A DNA stretch of 64,000 nt from contig NZ_LIVV01000001.1 of assembly GCF_001905825.1 (NCBI RefSeq), positions 1,378,379 through 1,442,378 of the forward strand, written 5' to 3'. A model generated the notes under the pieces. That model saw only the letters and a list, made by a program, of their open reading frames with translations. It did not search any database and was not told the origin of the DNA. Of this stretch, positions 8,542 to 17,150 are shown piece by piece. This DNA is from Streptomyces sp. CB02009. Lineage in GTDB: Bacteria; Actinomycetota; Actinomycetes; Streptomycetales; Streptomycetaceae. The translations under genes were made by a program, and so were the position numbers. Position 1 is the first letter of the stretch. Each line of letters starts with the position of its first letter.

Positions 8542-9630
8542 ATGCCCGTACGGCAGCCCTCCGCGCAACCCGAGCAGGAGATCCGGGTGGCCTCCGTGCC
8601 GGCCGGCCATGTGTACACGCGCCACTGCGCCGCTCCGGAATCCGACGGTGTACGGCGACTGGCCGATCCCCGGCCGAACGGAGCCCCCAGTACGTCGCAG
8701 CGCTGGTGGCCGCCGGTCATGCTCGCCCCGGAGTGGGTGCACGACCACCACGACGACTTCGACCTCTTCCACCTGCACTTCGGCTTCGACGCTCAGAGCC
8801 CGGCCCAGCTGTCGTCGCTTCTGGAGGCCCTCGACCGGCACGCGAAGCCCCTGGTCTACACGGTGCACGATCTCCGCAACCCCCACCAGCCCGATCCCGC
8901 CGCCCACGACGCGGCCCTCGACGTCGTCGTTCCCTCCGCCCAGCGCCTGATCACCCTGACCCCCGGGGCCGCGGAGAGCATCCGCCGCCGCTGGCACCGG
9001 TCGGCGGCCGTCCTGCCCCATCCGCACGTGGTCGAGCTGCCCCGCATGGCCCGCCCGCGCCCCCGCACCGACCGGTTCCGCGTCGGGGTCCACGCCAAGA
9101 GCCTGCGCCCCAACATGTCCGTCCTTCCGGTCGTCCGGGTCCTCGCGGATGCGGTCGCGGAACTGCGGGACGCGGAACTCCAGGTCAACATCCACCACGA
9201 CGTGGCGGATTCCGGCTCAGCGGCGCACGACCCGGACCTCATGCGGGCGCTGGAAGACCTCGCGGACCGAGGGCGCCTCACCCTCGAGGTCCACGACTAC
9301 TTCGGCGACGAGCAGCTCTGGGAATACCTGGAACGGCTGGACCTGTCGGTTCTGCCCTACCGGTTCGGCACCCACTCCGGCTGGCTGGAGGCGTGTCACG
9401 ACCTGGGCACCGCGGTCGCGGCCCCGGACTGCGGGTTCTACGCCCAACAGAGGCCCTGCCTGACCTACGGAAACTCGCAAGAAGCCGGTCTCGACGCGGA
9501 ATCGCTGCACGCCGCGGTGCGGACGGCGTACGACGAGGGGCCCGCGCCCCGGGCCACGGTGGCGGACCGCGCGCGGGAGCGCGCCGCGCTCGCCGCCGCG
9601 CACCGGGCCCTGTACGCGAGCCTGCTGTGA
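8542..9630 (+). CDS. Glycosyltransferase (GT-B fold, group 1 type)
   Basis: 362 aa, cytoplasmic. The first half has HLHFGFDAQSP and PLVYTVHDLRNPHQPD, typical of the acceptor half of GT4-like enzymes. The second half (HAKSLRPN, ...DLSVLPYRFGTHSGWLEACHDLGTAV) matches the donor-binding half, although the canonical EX7E motif is replaced by a HSGWLEAC segment. The ATG at 8542 has AAGGAG 7 nt upstream. The stop overlaps the next gene as TGATG. It is the first gene of a four-gene glycosyltransferase block, probably making an extracellular or cell-wall glycan or a glycoconjugate; sugar and acceptor cannot be read from sequence. Confidence 0.82.
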   Translation: MPVRQPSAQPEQEIRVASVPAGHVYTRHCAAPESDGVRRLADPRPNGAPSTSQRWWPPVMLAPEWVHDHHDDFDLFHLHFGFDAQSPAQLSSLLEALDRHAKPLVYTVHDLRNPHQPDPAAHDAALDVVVPSAQRLITLTPGAAESIRRRWHRSAAVLPHPHVVELPRMARPRPRTDRFRVGVHAKSLRPNMSVLPVVRVLADAVAELRDAELQVNIHHDVADSGSAAHDPDLMRALEDLADRGRLTLEVHDYFGDEQLWEYLERLDLSVLPYRFGTHSGWLEACHDLGTAVAAPDCGFYAQQRPCLTYGNSQEAGLDAESLHAAVRTAYDEGPAPRATVADRARERAALAAAHRALYASLL

Positions 9631-10697
9631 TGAACGGCCTGCGAGTGGCCCTCATCGCGTCCGCGCGGTTCCCCATCAGTGAACCGTTCGCCGGAGGGCT
9701 GGAGGCTCACACCTGGTGGCTCGCGCACACCCTCCACCGACGGGGCCACCACGTGGAGCTCTTCGCGGCACCGGGCTCCGACCCGGCGCTCGGGGCGCGG
9801 GAACTACGGGTGCGGCGACCCGTGTTGAGCGAGGCAGCCCGCTCGGACGCGAGCATGCCGAGTGCGAGGTGGATGGAAGAGCACCACGCGTACCTGGGAC
9901 TGATGCTGGACCTGGCGGCGGACGGGGAGCACCGGTTCGACGTCGTGCACAACAACAGCCTGCACCACCTGCCCATCGCGATGGCATCGGCACTGCGCGT
10001 GCCGGTGGTGACGACGTTGCACACTCCGCCCACCCCGTGGCTGGAGTCCGCCATCACGGCGCAGGACGCGTGCCCCGTCACCTTCACGGCGGTCAGCAGT
10101 TTCACCGCGGGCGCCTGGAGGCAGACCGTTCCCTCGGCGCGCGTCGTACGCAACGGCATCGACATGGACCACTGGAGGCCCGGCCCGGGCGGCGGCGACC
10201 TCGTCTGGTTCGGGCGGCTGGTGCCCGAGAAGGCGCCCCACCACGCCATCGCGGCGGCGCGCGCGGCCGGGGTGCGGCTGCGCGTCGCGGGACCGATCTC
10301 CGACCGGACGTACTTCGACGAACAGGTACAGCCCTCGCTGGGCGGCGACGTCCAGTACGTCGGACACCTGGACCGTCAGGAGCTCGTCGAACTGCTGGGT
10401 ACCGCGAGCGCCGCCCTGGTCACCCCGAGCTGGGACGAACCGTACGGGCTGGTGGTTGCCGAGGCGCTGGCATGCGGGACTCCGGTCTGCGGCTTCGACC
10501 GGGGCGCCCTGCCGGAGATCCTCACCGCAGACTGCGGGCTCCTGGCGCGGGCGGGGGACGTGGAGGCCCTGGCGGAACTCATCCCGCGGGCCATGAAACT
10601 CGACCGGCGTGACGTACGCCGACGGGCCGAGGAGTTCTGCTCACTCGAGCGCACCGCCGACGGATACACCGATCTGTACGAGGAGGTGAGGTCGTGA
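9630..10697 (+). CDS. Glycosyltransferase family 4
   Basis: 355 aa. The N-terminal domain has PFAGGLEAHTWWLAHTLHRRGHHVELFA, the usual glycine-rich acceptor loop and helix. The C-terminal domain has the GT4 donor motif EX7E as EPYGLVVAE, followed by ALACGTPVCGFDRGALPEI. A retaining NDP-sugar-dependent enzyme is expected. The ATG at 9630 overlaps the upstream stop (TGATG), and its own stop overlaps the next GTG (GTGA), so the block is translationally coupled. Substrates unknown. Confidence 0.88.
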   Translation: MNGLRVALIASARFPISEPFAGGLEAHTWWLAHTLHRRGHHVELFAAPGSDPALGARELRVRRPVLSEAARSDASMPSARWMEEHHAYLGLMLDLAADGEHRFDVVHNNSLHHLPIAMASALRVPVVTTLHTPPTPWLESAITAQDACPVTFTAVSSFTAGAWRQTVPSARVVRNGIDMDHWRPGPGGGDLVWFGRLVPEKAPHHAIAAARAAGVRLRVAGPISDRTYFDEQVQPSLGGDVQYVGHLDRQELVELLGTASAALVTPSWDEPYGLVVAEALACGTPVCGFDRGALPEILTADCGLLARAGDVEALAELIPRAMKLDRRDVRRRAEEFCSLERTADGYTDLYEEVRS

Positions 10698-11707
10698 TCG
10701 GCTACTACGTCCACCACCAAGGTCGCGGACACCTGCACCGCGCCGTCTGTGTCGCCGCGCACGTACGGGGGCCGGTGACCATCCTGTCGTCCCTGCCCCG
10801 CCCGCGCTCGTGGACAGGGGGCTGGATGTCCCTGCCGCCGGACATCGACGGCGCCCCGGACGACCCCACGGCACGCGGCCGTCTCCACTGGGCCCCGGTC
10901 CGGCACGACGGGCACCGGGAGCGGCTGGGCATGATCGCCGAATGGGTCAGACGGGTGAACCCCGACCTGTTCGTCAGCGACGTGTCGGTCGAGGTCGCCA
11001 CCCTGGTCCGGCTGATGGGTACTCCGGTCGTGGTCGCCGCCATGCGAGGGGACCGCGGCGACGAGGCACACCGCCTCGCCTATGACCTGGCCGACGCTCT
11101 CCTCGCCCCCTGGCCGCGGTCGCTGCCCGAGCCAGGCTGGCCCGCGCACTGGTACGCCAAGACCGTGCACACCGGAAGCATCTCCCGTTACGACGGCCGG
11201 CCCCGCCCCGCGGTCGGCGACGGGCCCTCCCGCAGGGAGGTGGTCCTGATGCTGGGCGCCGGTGGAGCCGATGTCACCGAGCGCCAGGTCGAGGAGGCGA
11301 TGCGGGCGACACCCGGTTGGTCGTGGACCCGGCTCGGCGGCCCGACTGCCGGCTGGACGGACGATCCGTGGCCGGTGCTGTGCCGGGCGGACGTCGTCGT
11401 CACACATGCCGGACAGAACGCCGTGGCGGAGTGCGCCGCCGCGCGTACCGCCACCGTCGTCCTCCCTCAGGACCGGCCCCACGGCGAACAGGCCGCCACC
11501 GCACGCGCCCTGCGGACGGCGGGGCTGGCGACCGTTCGGGACACCTGGCCGGTCCCTCGGGCATGGCCCGCTCTGCTGGCGGAGGCGGCCGCGCGACCTG
11601 ACCGCTGGCGGCAGTGGTCGCCCGGCGACGGTGCCCGCACCGCCGGCCGCCTGCTCACCGAGCTGTGCCTGCGCCGGCCCGGACGGTCCGCGTGCGTACC
11701 GCGGTGA
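10694..11707 (+). CDS. Glycosyltransferase, MurG/UGT-like (GT28 type)
   Basis: 337 aa with the start MIGYYVHHQGRGHLHRA, a glycine-rich loop like MurG-type GT-B enzymes. The C-terminal half carries VVTHAGQNAVAE and PHGEQAATARAL, the donor-binding features of GT1/GT28 enzymes. GTG start at 10694 overlaps the previous stop by 4 bp. It overlaps the following GT2 gene by 16 bp. Likely an inverting enzyme using an NDP-sugar; the acceptor is unknown. Confidence 0.82.
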   Translation: MIGYYVHHQGRGHLHRAVCVAAHVRGPVTILSSLPRPRSWTGGWMSLPPDIDGAPDDPTARGRLHWAPVRHDGHRERLGMIAEWVRRVNPDLFVSDVSVEVATLVRLMGTPVVVAAMRGDRGDEAHRLAYDLADALLAPWPRSLPEPGWPAHWYAKTVHTGSISRYDGRPRPAVGDGPSRREVVLMLGAGGADVTERQVEEAMRATPGWSWTRLGGPTAGWTDDPWPVLCRADVVVTHAGQNAVAECAAARTATVVLPQDRPHGEQAATARALRTAGLATVRDTWPVPRAWPALLAEAAARPDRWRQWSPGDGARTAGRLLTELCLRRPGRSACVPR

Positions 11708-12507
11708 TCACCCTCGCCGCGGGGCGGCATCGGCATCTCCGTCTCCAGCAGGACGGACTCGCCCGCGGCGAGTGCACCCCCGACCACTACGTGGTCGTCT
11801 CCATGGCCGATCCAGGGATCGAGGCGGTCGTCGCCGGAAGGAGGCCGCACGCCGAGGTGCTCCGCCTGCCTCTGGCGGACGGGCGTCTTCCGCTGGCAGC
11901 GGCCCGCAACGCCGGCGCCGCCAGGGCTCTGGCCGCGGGCGCGCGACTCCTGGTCTTCCTCGACGTCGACTGCGTCCCGGGTCCCGACCTCCTGGACGCC
12001 TACGCCCGTGCCGCCCAGGACGGAGCGCTGCTCTGCGGCGCCGTGGCCTATCTGCCGCCCCCGCCCGAAGGGGGCTATCGACTCGACGCCCTGGCCGACA
12101 TGGCGCCACCGCACGCGGCCCGTCCCGCACCCGGCACCGGGGAGGTCGTGCGCGGGGGAGACCCGCGGCTGTTCTGGTCGCTCTCCTTCGCCCTCACCGC
12201 CCGTACCTGGAAACGCGTCGGAGGGTTCTGCGAGGACTACACCGGATACGGGGGCGAGGACACCGACTTCGCTGCCGAGGCGACCCGGCGGGGCGTGGAC
12301 CTGTGGTGGGTGGGCGGAGCACCCGCTTATCACCAGCACCATCCGACTCAACGGCCGCCCGTCGACCACATCGACGACATCCTGCGCAACGGAGCCCTCT
12401 ACCAGTCTCGTTGGGGTAGCTGGCCCATGGAGGGATGGCTGCGCGCATTCGAAGGGCTGGGGCTGGTGCGGTACGTCCCGGCGACCGACACCTGGCGAAG
12501 GGTTTAG
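11692..12507 (+). CDS. Glycosyltransferase family 2 (GT-A fold)
   Basis: 271 aa. The DxD-type metal motif is FLDVDC, and later comes GYGGEDTDFAAEA, the GGEDxD motif of the galactosyltransferase-like GT2 C-terminal part. A GTG start at 11692 (VRTAVITLAAGRH) lies within the end of the upstream gene; no strong Shine-Dalgarno is visible, consistent with coupling. It closes the glycosyltransferase block. The protein lacks membrane segments, so it probably acts in the cytoplasm on a lipid- or protein-linked acceptor. Confidence 0.82.
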   Translation: MRTAVITLAAGRHRHLRLQQDGLARGECTPDHYVVVSMADPGIEAVVAGRRPHAEVLRLPLADGRLPLAAARNAGAARALAAGARLLVFLDVDCVPGPDLLDAYARAAQDGALLCGAVAYLPPPPEGGYRLDALADMAPPHAARPAPGTGEVVRGGDPRLFWSLSFALTARTWKRVGGFCEDYTGYGGEDTDFAAEATRRGVDLWWVGGAPAYHQHHPTQRPPVDHIDDILRNGALYQSRWGSWPMEGWLRAFEGLGLVRYVPATDTWRRV

Positions 12508-12638
12508 GAGGGCGGGCGGGCTCCGCGGGGGAGTGCCCGGGACGAGGAGGTACGCCCGACGATGCGGTCAGGAGGCGGCGTGGGCAGATATGTCCTAGTT
12601 TGTCATCGTTCCCAATTCCTCACCCAGAAGGACAGGTC

Positions 12639-12815
12639 ATGGCTGACAAGGGCCGCACGGACAAGATCAAGGGCAAAGCGAAGGAAGCGGTCGGCAAGGT
12701 CACCGGCAACGACCGGATGAAGGCCGAAGGCAAGATGGACCAGGTCGAGGGCAAGGCGAAGGAAGCGGCGTCCGACGCCAAGGACGCCCTGCGGGGCAAG
12801 CGCGACGAGCGCTGA
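12639..12815 (+). CDS. CsbD family stress protein (second copy)
   Basis: 58 aa, starting MADKGRTDKIKGKAKEAVGK. The CsbD pattern KIKGKAKEAVGKVTGNDRMKAEGKMDQVEGKAKEA is complete. Very hydrophilic, probably helical. GGACAG precedes the ATG. It stands alone with its own terminator and is a paralogue of the gene at 3418-3591. Stress induction is expected from the family; function unknown. Confidence 0.9.
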   Translation: MADKGRTDKIKGKAKEAVGKVTGNDRMKAEGKMDQVEGKAKEAASDAKDALRGKRDER

Positions 12816-12829
12816 TCGCTCCGCGGCGC

Positions 12830-12862
12830 GAAGGGTCCGCTCCTCACGGAAGCGGACCCTTC
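12830..12862 (+). terminator. Terminator after csbD
   Basis: Perfect 12-bp stem (12830-12841 and 12851-12862) with a 9-nt loop, 15 nt after the csbD stop. Confidence 0.75.
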
Positions 12863-13025
12863 CGGCGTCCCGGTCGGCCTCCTGGGTCTCGCCCGCACGC
12901 GCGGACGATCACGTGACCCGGCGGGACCGCGGCATGAAACGGCATGACCGGGGCAGGCGCTGGTAGAGGGGGTCGGTGCGTCGCACGGCGGACCGACGAC
13001 CCGGTGCGTGAGGGCGGTGTCAGCG

Positions 13026-13499
13026 ATGAGAGAGCCGGCTTCCACCTCGACCAGGGAACTCCTGCGACCCGAAGCCCTGCTGGACGTCGCTCACGACGCC
13101 GGCCGCGATTACGCCCGCTGGCGGGTGCGTCTGGCGGGTGCGGACGGGGAGAGCCTCTGGATCCGCCTCTTCGAGGCCGGCGACATCAGCGTCTGGGCCC
13201 TGAGCTGGAGCAGTATGCCCCCGGGTACCGCGTACCTGGACCACGAGGGCGTGCGAGGAGCCGTCTTCGTGGCTCGGGGGTCCCTCCTGCACGAGCGGGC
13301 CCGCCTCGGCTGTGCCCCGCACCCCGAGGAGGTCGGAGCCGGTCAGGGGTTCTGCTTCGACGAGAACTTCTACCATCGGATGCACGCCGTGGGCGATGCC
13401 GGCCCGACCGTCACCGTGCACGTCTTCGCGTCGGCGGATCTGAAGCGTGTCGGTACTCCCGACCAGGACGCTCTCGTCCTGGGCTTCGGCCTCCCTTAG
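13026..13499 (+). CDS. Small cupin, cysteine-dioxygenase-like
   Basis: 157 aa. The region ISVWALSWSSMPPGTAYLDHEG followed by GAVFVARGSLLHERARLG and GFCFDENFYHRMHAVG has the two short conserved motifs and the RMH of a cupin barrel. The layout resembles cysteine-dioxygenase-type cupins, though the usual His-x-His of the first motif is reduced to DHE. Metal binding and substrate are uncertain. GAGGGCGG lies about 8 nt before the ATG. It lies just upstream of the biosynthetic cluster but is separated by about 450 bp with low local GC, so membership is doubtful. Confidence 0.6.
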   Translation: MREPASTSTRELLRPEALLDVAHDAGRDYARWRVRLAGADGESLWIRLFEAGDISVWALSWSSMPPGTAYLDHEGVRGAVFVARGSLLHERARLGCAPHPEEVGAGQGFCFDENFYHRMHAVGDAGPTVTVHVFASADLKRVGTPDQDALVLGFGLP

Positions 13500-13580
13500 C
13501 CCGAGGGGCACCACGGGACGAATCAACGCCCCCGCGGGAGCCGTCCGTGCTGCGCAGCCGCCACGCCCGCGCCGCCGCTC

Positions 13581-13598
13581 GTTCTGATCGATCAGAAC
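13581..13598. promoter_or_regulatory. 18-bp perfect palindrome, candidate operator
   Basis: GTTCTGATCGATCAGAAC reads identically on both strands and has no loop, so it is a protein-binding type of dyad rather than a terminator. It lies 82 bp after the cupin stop and about 357 bp before the first cluster gene. The regulator is unknown. Confidence 0.5.
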
Positions 13599-13599
13599 T

Positions 13600-13954
13600 C
13601 GTACCGCGGAGCGCCGGGCCGCCTCCGCCCGAGGTTTCGCCGCAATAGTGGTGCAGATTGAAACCAATGCATTGGGCATCTTCTGACGGGCATAAGCGGA
13701 ATGGCTTCTTCTTTACCCTTCCTTGGGGAGTTTTAGAAGCATGATTTTCGGCTGGTTTGGTTCGGTCAAATCGCCCATGGCGGGCCAAAAATGCGTGGAG
13801 TGTTGAATTCCGCAGACTTAATATCGCCCCTACTGCATTACCTTCCCGTGGGGCGTGCTTGACCTGGATCTACCCCTTGCATAGCCTCCGTTTCGCGCTC
13901 GCGTTCTGACCAGACCGAGCTTCAGGCCGTTAAGTCGACCAGCAGGGGAAATCT
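13600..13954 (+). promoter_or_regulatory. Low-GC promoter region of the biosynthetic cluster
   Basis: This stretch is clearly richer in A and T than its surroundings (for example around 13660-13830), which is usual for streptomycete upstream regions. TTGACC at 13859-13864 is followed after 17 bp by TAGCCT at 13882-13887, a possible vegetative-type promoter about 70 bp before the ATG at 13955. The hexamer assignment is by eye. Confidence 0.45.
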
Positions 13955-15199
13955 ATGTATGACGTCATCGTTGTGGGTGGCCGGTGCGCAGGATCGCCTC
14001 TCGCCATGCATCTGGCCCGACAAGGCCACCGCGTCCTCGTAGTGGACCGGGCTTCCTTCCCCAGCGACGCGGTGTCGACCCACTACATCCACCAGGCCGG
14101 TCTGCTGCGCCTGCAGGAGTGGGGTCTGCTCGACGAGATCATCGCGGCCAAGACGCCCGCACTCCGCAAGATGCACTACTCCTACCGAGGCATCGAGCTC
14201 AACGGCTTCGCGGAGCCTGTCGACGGCATCGACGCCGTCTACTGCCCCCGTCGTACCGTCCTGGACGAGATACTCGTCAACGCCGCCCGCCGGGCCGGCG
14301 CCGAGGTCGTCGAGGGATTCACCGTCACCGACGTGGTGGTCTCCGAGGGACGCGTCACGGGCATCCGCGGCCGCGAAGGAGACGGCCCCGAGCACGAGTT
14401 CAGTGCGACGATCGTCGTCGGTGCCGACGGCTTCCACTCCACCGTGGCCAAGAAGGTGGGCGCGGAGCTGTACAACGTGCGCCCCGCCGCCGGGTTCGTC
14501 TACTACTCGTACTACGCCGGCCTCGAGTCGTGGGGCCTGCACCACAAGAACGGCTTCAACGAGAAGTGGTTCGGCACCTGGCCGACCAACGGCGATGTCA
14601 ACATGGTCGCCATCATCGGGGCGAAGCGCCACCTCAAGGAGTTCCGCCAGGACGTCGAGGCCAACTTCCAGGCCGTGATCGACGATGTCTCCCCGGAGAT
14701 GGGCGAGCAGCTGCGGGACCAGGGCCGGCGCGTGGAGGACTTCCGCCCCATGCGCTACCCCGACAACTACTACCGCCGCGCGTACGGCCCGGGCTGGGCG
14801 CTGGTCGGTGACGCCGGCTACCACAAGGACCCCTACACCGGCTGGGGCATCACGGACTCCTTCCTGCACGGCGAGCTCCTCGCCGAGCGGATCCACCAGG
14901 GCCTCGCGGGCGAGCGCCCCATGGAGGACGCGCTGGCCGAGTACAACAAGCTCCGCGACGAGGAGAGCGCCGGCGTCTACGACTTCACGACGACGCTGGG
15001 TGAACTCACCGAACTGCCGCCGTTCTTCAAGGCGACGATGAGCGCGATGAGCAAGTCCCAGGAGTGGACCGACAAGATGCTGGGCCTGATCGGCGGCATC
15101 GTCCCGGACTACGAGATCTACGCACCGGACGCCCTGGAGCGGCTCTACGACGCCGCCGGCGTGCCGGAGGCCGAGCGGATCTACGACCCCGCCGGCTGA
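13955..15199 (+). CDS. FAD-dependent oxidoreductase (monooxygenase/reductase-like)
   Basis: 414 aa. It starts at once with the FAD dinucleotide fold VIVVGGRCAGSPLAMHLARQGHRVLVVDR and has the second FAD motif GWALVGDAGYHKDPYTGWG (GD...P). Between lies VVGADGFHSTVAKKVG, the DG motif of group A flavoprotein monooxygenases and geranylgeranyl-reductase-like enzymes. No transmembrane segment. It may hydroxylate or desaturate the polyketide or its amino end; it could equally act as a dehydrogenase. AGGGGA lies about 6 nt before the ATG. First gene of the cluster; about 640 bp separate it from the Rieske gene. Confidence 0.85.
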   Translation: MYDVIVVGGRCAGSPLAMHLARQGHRVLVVDRASFPSDAVSTHYIHQAGLLRLQEWGLLDEIIAAKTPALRKMHYSYRGIELNGFAEPVDGIDAVYCPRRTVLDEILVNAARRAGAEVVEGFTVTDVVVSEGRVTGIRGREGDGPEHEFSATIVVGADGFHSTVAKKVGAELYNVRPAAGFVYYSYYAGLESWGLHHKNGFNEKWFGTWPTNGDVNMVAIIGAKRHLKEFRQDVEANFQAVIDDVSPEMGEQLRDQGRRVEDFRPMRYPDNYYRRAYGPGWALVGDAGYHKDPYTGWGITDSFLHGELLAERIHQGLAGERPMEDALAEYNKLRDEESAGVYDFTTTLGELTELPPFFKATMSAMSKSQEWTDKMLGLIGGIVPDYEIYAPDALERLYDAAGVPEAERIYDPAG

Positions 15200-15842
15200 C
15201 CGCGGCCCGCTGCCCGCCGCCGTCCCCCTCCGGGCCGACCCCGAGGGAAGACGCCGGATCCCGGACTCGTAGCCCAGTCCCGGATCGGATCCCGGAGCAG
15301 CGTCTCTCCACCGAGCGCCGGGTGCGCCTCTGCCCACGCTCGCGTCGGTGGCTCACCGCATCCGTGTGACTCGGCCCGTTTCCCACCGTCCGTTCCCCGT
15401 CCGCGACGGACATGCGTTCCGGCACCGGCACCGGCATGAGCACGGGCCCGGGTACGGCCTGAGCATGGGCTCGGGCGTTTCCCGACCGCATCGGCACTCC
15501 GGCGTGCCGTTCGGACGGCGTTCCGGCATCGGTGTCTCCCGAAGGCCACGGGAGCACCGATGCCCGGTCCGCCCTCCTGGTCCGACGTGCCCGGCCCGCC
15601 ACGGATGCTCATGTCTCCCGCCCGGACGCTCTCCATACGCGCCCGGACGATCACCGTTCCCGTCCGGACGAAGCAGCCCCCGTCCGGGCGATCGCCGCTC
15701 TTCCCCTTCTCCAGCAGCACCCCAGTCACCCGCCGTCCAGGCGCGCCCGTGGCCCGGTGCGGCCTGTCCGCACAGGCCCCGGACCGCGGCAGCGCCGGCA
15801 CGGCACCACTCCATGTGCTTCGCCTTCGAGGGAGTCCCGCAG
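15200..15842 (+). other. Long low-complexity intergenic stretch inside the cluster
   Basis: 643 bp between two co-directional tailoring genes. It contains several short direct repeats (ggcaccggcaccggcatgag-like, cgcccggacg) and alternating purine/pyrimidine blocks. Open frames cross it, but their translations are Arg/Pro/Ser-rich without any domain. It probably holds a promoter for the Rieske-PKS operon; none could be fixed. Confidence 0.4.
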
Positions 15843-17150
15843 ATGACGCGCGCGTCCAGCATGTTCGACCTCATCAGTGACCAGGATGAGGAAAGGCCCT
15901 ACTTCGAGACCGGCGGCATCGGCAGGTCGCACGCGTTCTACACGGGCGAGGAGCAGTTCCGCAGGGAGATGTCCCGCATCTACGGCCGGCGCTGGATCCC
16001 GGTCGACCACGTCTCCCGCCTGAAGGAGAAGGGCGCCTACAGCACCCTCAACATCGGCTCCGGGTCCATTCTGCTCCTCCACGGCGACAACGGAATCCAG
16101 GGCTACCACAACTACTGCCGTCACCGCGGCTACAAGCTCGTCGAGGAGGCCACCGGCAAGCGCCAGAGCCTCGTCTGCCTGTACCACTGCTGGGTCTACG
16201 ACCGAAACGGCAAGCTCAAGAGCCTCAACGGCACCTACATGGACCACTTCTTCGACAAGGAGAAGAACGGTCTGCTGCCCGTGCGGACCGAGGTCCGCTT
16301 CGGCGTGGTCTTCGTGGCGCTCTCCGACGACGCTCCGGACCTCGACGAGTCACTGGGCGAGTTCGGCGAGTTCGCGAAGGTCTACGACCTCGCCGAGCTG
16401 GAGTGCGTCGAGGCCAAGGACTACCCGGTCGCCTCCAACTGGAAGCTCGTCGCGCACAACGTCAACGAGAGCCTCCACTTCCCGACCGCCCACAAGGACC
16501 TGCACCGCATCACCGACTTCGACGACGCGGGCACCTACGGCCTCCGGGGCGACATCGTCGGCGCCTGGCAGTCGATCCGTACCGGCTACAACTCCGTCTC
16601 CGTCACGGGACGCAGCGCGCGCACGCCGATGCCGAACGTCCCCGAGGGCGACCTCCAGAAGATCAACTGGATCACCATCCTGCCCAACCTGCTCTTCGGG
16701 TTCACCGCCGACTACGTGATGATGCAGTGGGTCTGGCCGGAGAGTCCCGGCACCTGCTTCGTCCGCCACTTCTGGCTGTTCCACCCCACCGAGACCGCCA
16801 AGAGCGACTTCTCGCACGAGGACGTCTTCGCGCTGTGGGACAAGGCGAACTACGAGGACTGGGAGATGTGCGAGCGGACCCACCGCGGCCTCTCCAACCC
16901 GCTGTGGACCCCCGGCCAGCTCTCCTACGACGAGGAGGTCGTCGCCCAGATCGACGCCTGGGTCGTGCGTGAGACCGCCGAGACGGCCGAGACGGCCGAG
17001 GGGTCCGAGGGGTCTGAAGCGTCCGAGGCCGAGAGTGCCGGGACCGCTTCCGCCTCCGCCGCTTCCGGGGCCTCCGCTTCCGCTTCAGCCTCCGCTTCCG
17101 CCTCCGCCGAGAACGACGAGGCCGCCGAACCCGGAAAGGCGGAGCGGTGA
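15843..17150 (+). CDS. Rieske non-haem iron oxygenase, alpha-subunit type
   Basis: 435 aa. The [2Fe-2S] Rieske site is complete: C92-x-H94 and C112-x2-H115. The mononuclear iron site shows H212 and H217 in NESLHFPTAHKDLHR. The residue three before H212, which bridges to the Rieske cluster, is Glu (E209) rather than the usual Asp, as in choline monooxygenase and carnitine oxygenase CntA. It should need a ferredoxin and reductase; none is encoded nearby. The last ~55 residues are a Ser/Ala/Glu low-complexity tail. GAGGGAG precedes the ATG at 15843. The stop overlaps the GTG of the first megasynthase. A role in oxidising the nascent or released product is inferred. Confidence 0.9.
   Translation: MTRASSMFDLISDQDEERPYFETGGIGRSHAFYTGEEQFRREMSRIYGRRWIPVDHVSRLKEKGAYSTLNIGSGSILLLHGDNGIQGYHNYCRHRGYKLVEEATGKRQSLVCLYHCWVYDRNGKLKSLNGTYMDHFFDKEKNGLLPVRTEVRFGVVFVALSDDAPDLDESLGEFGEFAKVYDLAELECVEAKDYPVASNWKLVAHNVNESLHFPTAHKDLHRITDFDDAGTYGLRGDIVGAWQSIRTGYNSVSVTGRSARTPMPNVPEGDLQKINWITILPNLLFGFTADYVMMQWVWPESPGTCFVRHFWLFHPTETAKSDFSHEDVFALWDKANYEDWEMCERTHRGLSNPLWTPGQLSYDEEVVAQIDAWVVRETAETAETAEGSEGSEASEAESAGTASASAASGASASASASASASAENDEAAEPGKAER

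Noticed and set aside
13026..13499. Cupin as the first gene of the biosynthetic cluster
   Set aside because: Separated from the cluster by about 450 bp with its own promoter-like region and lacking coupling; no functional link seen.
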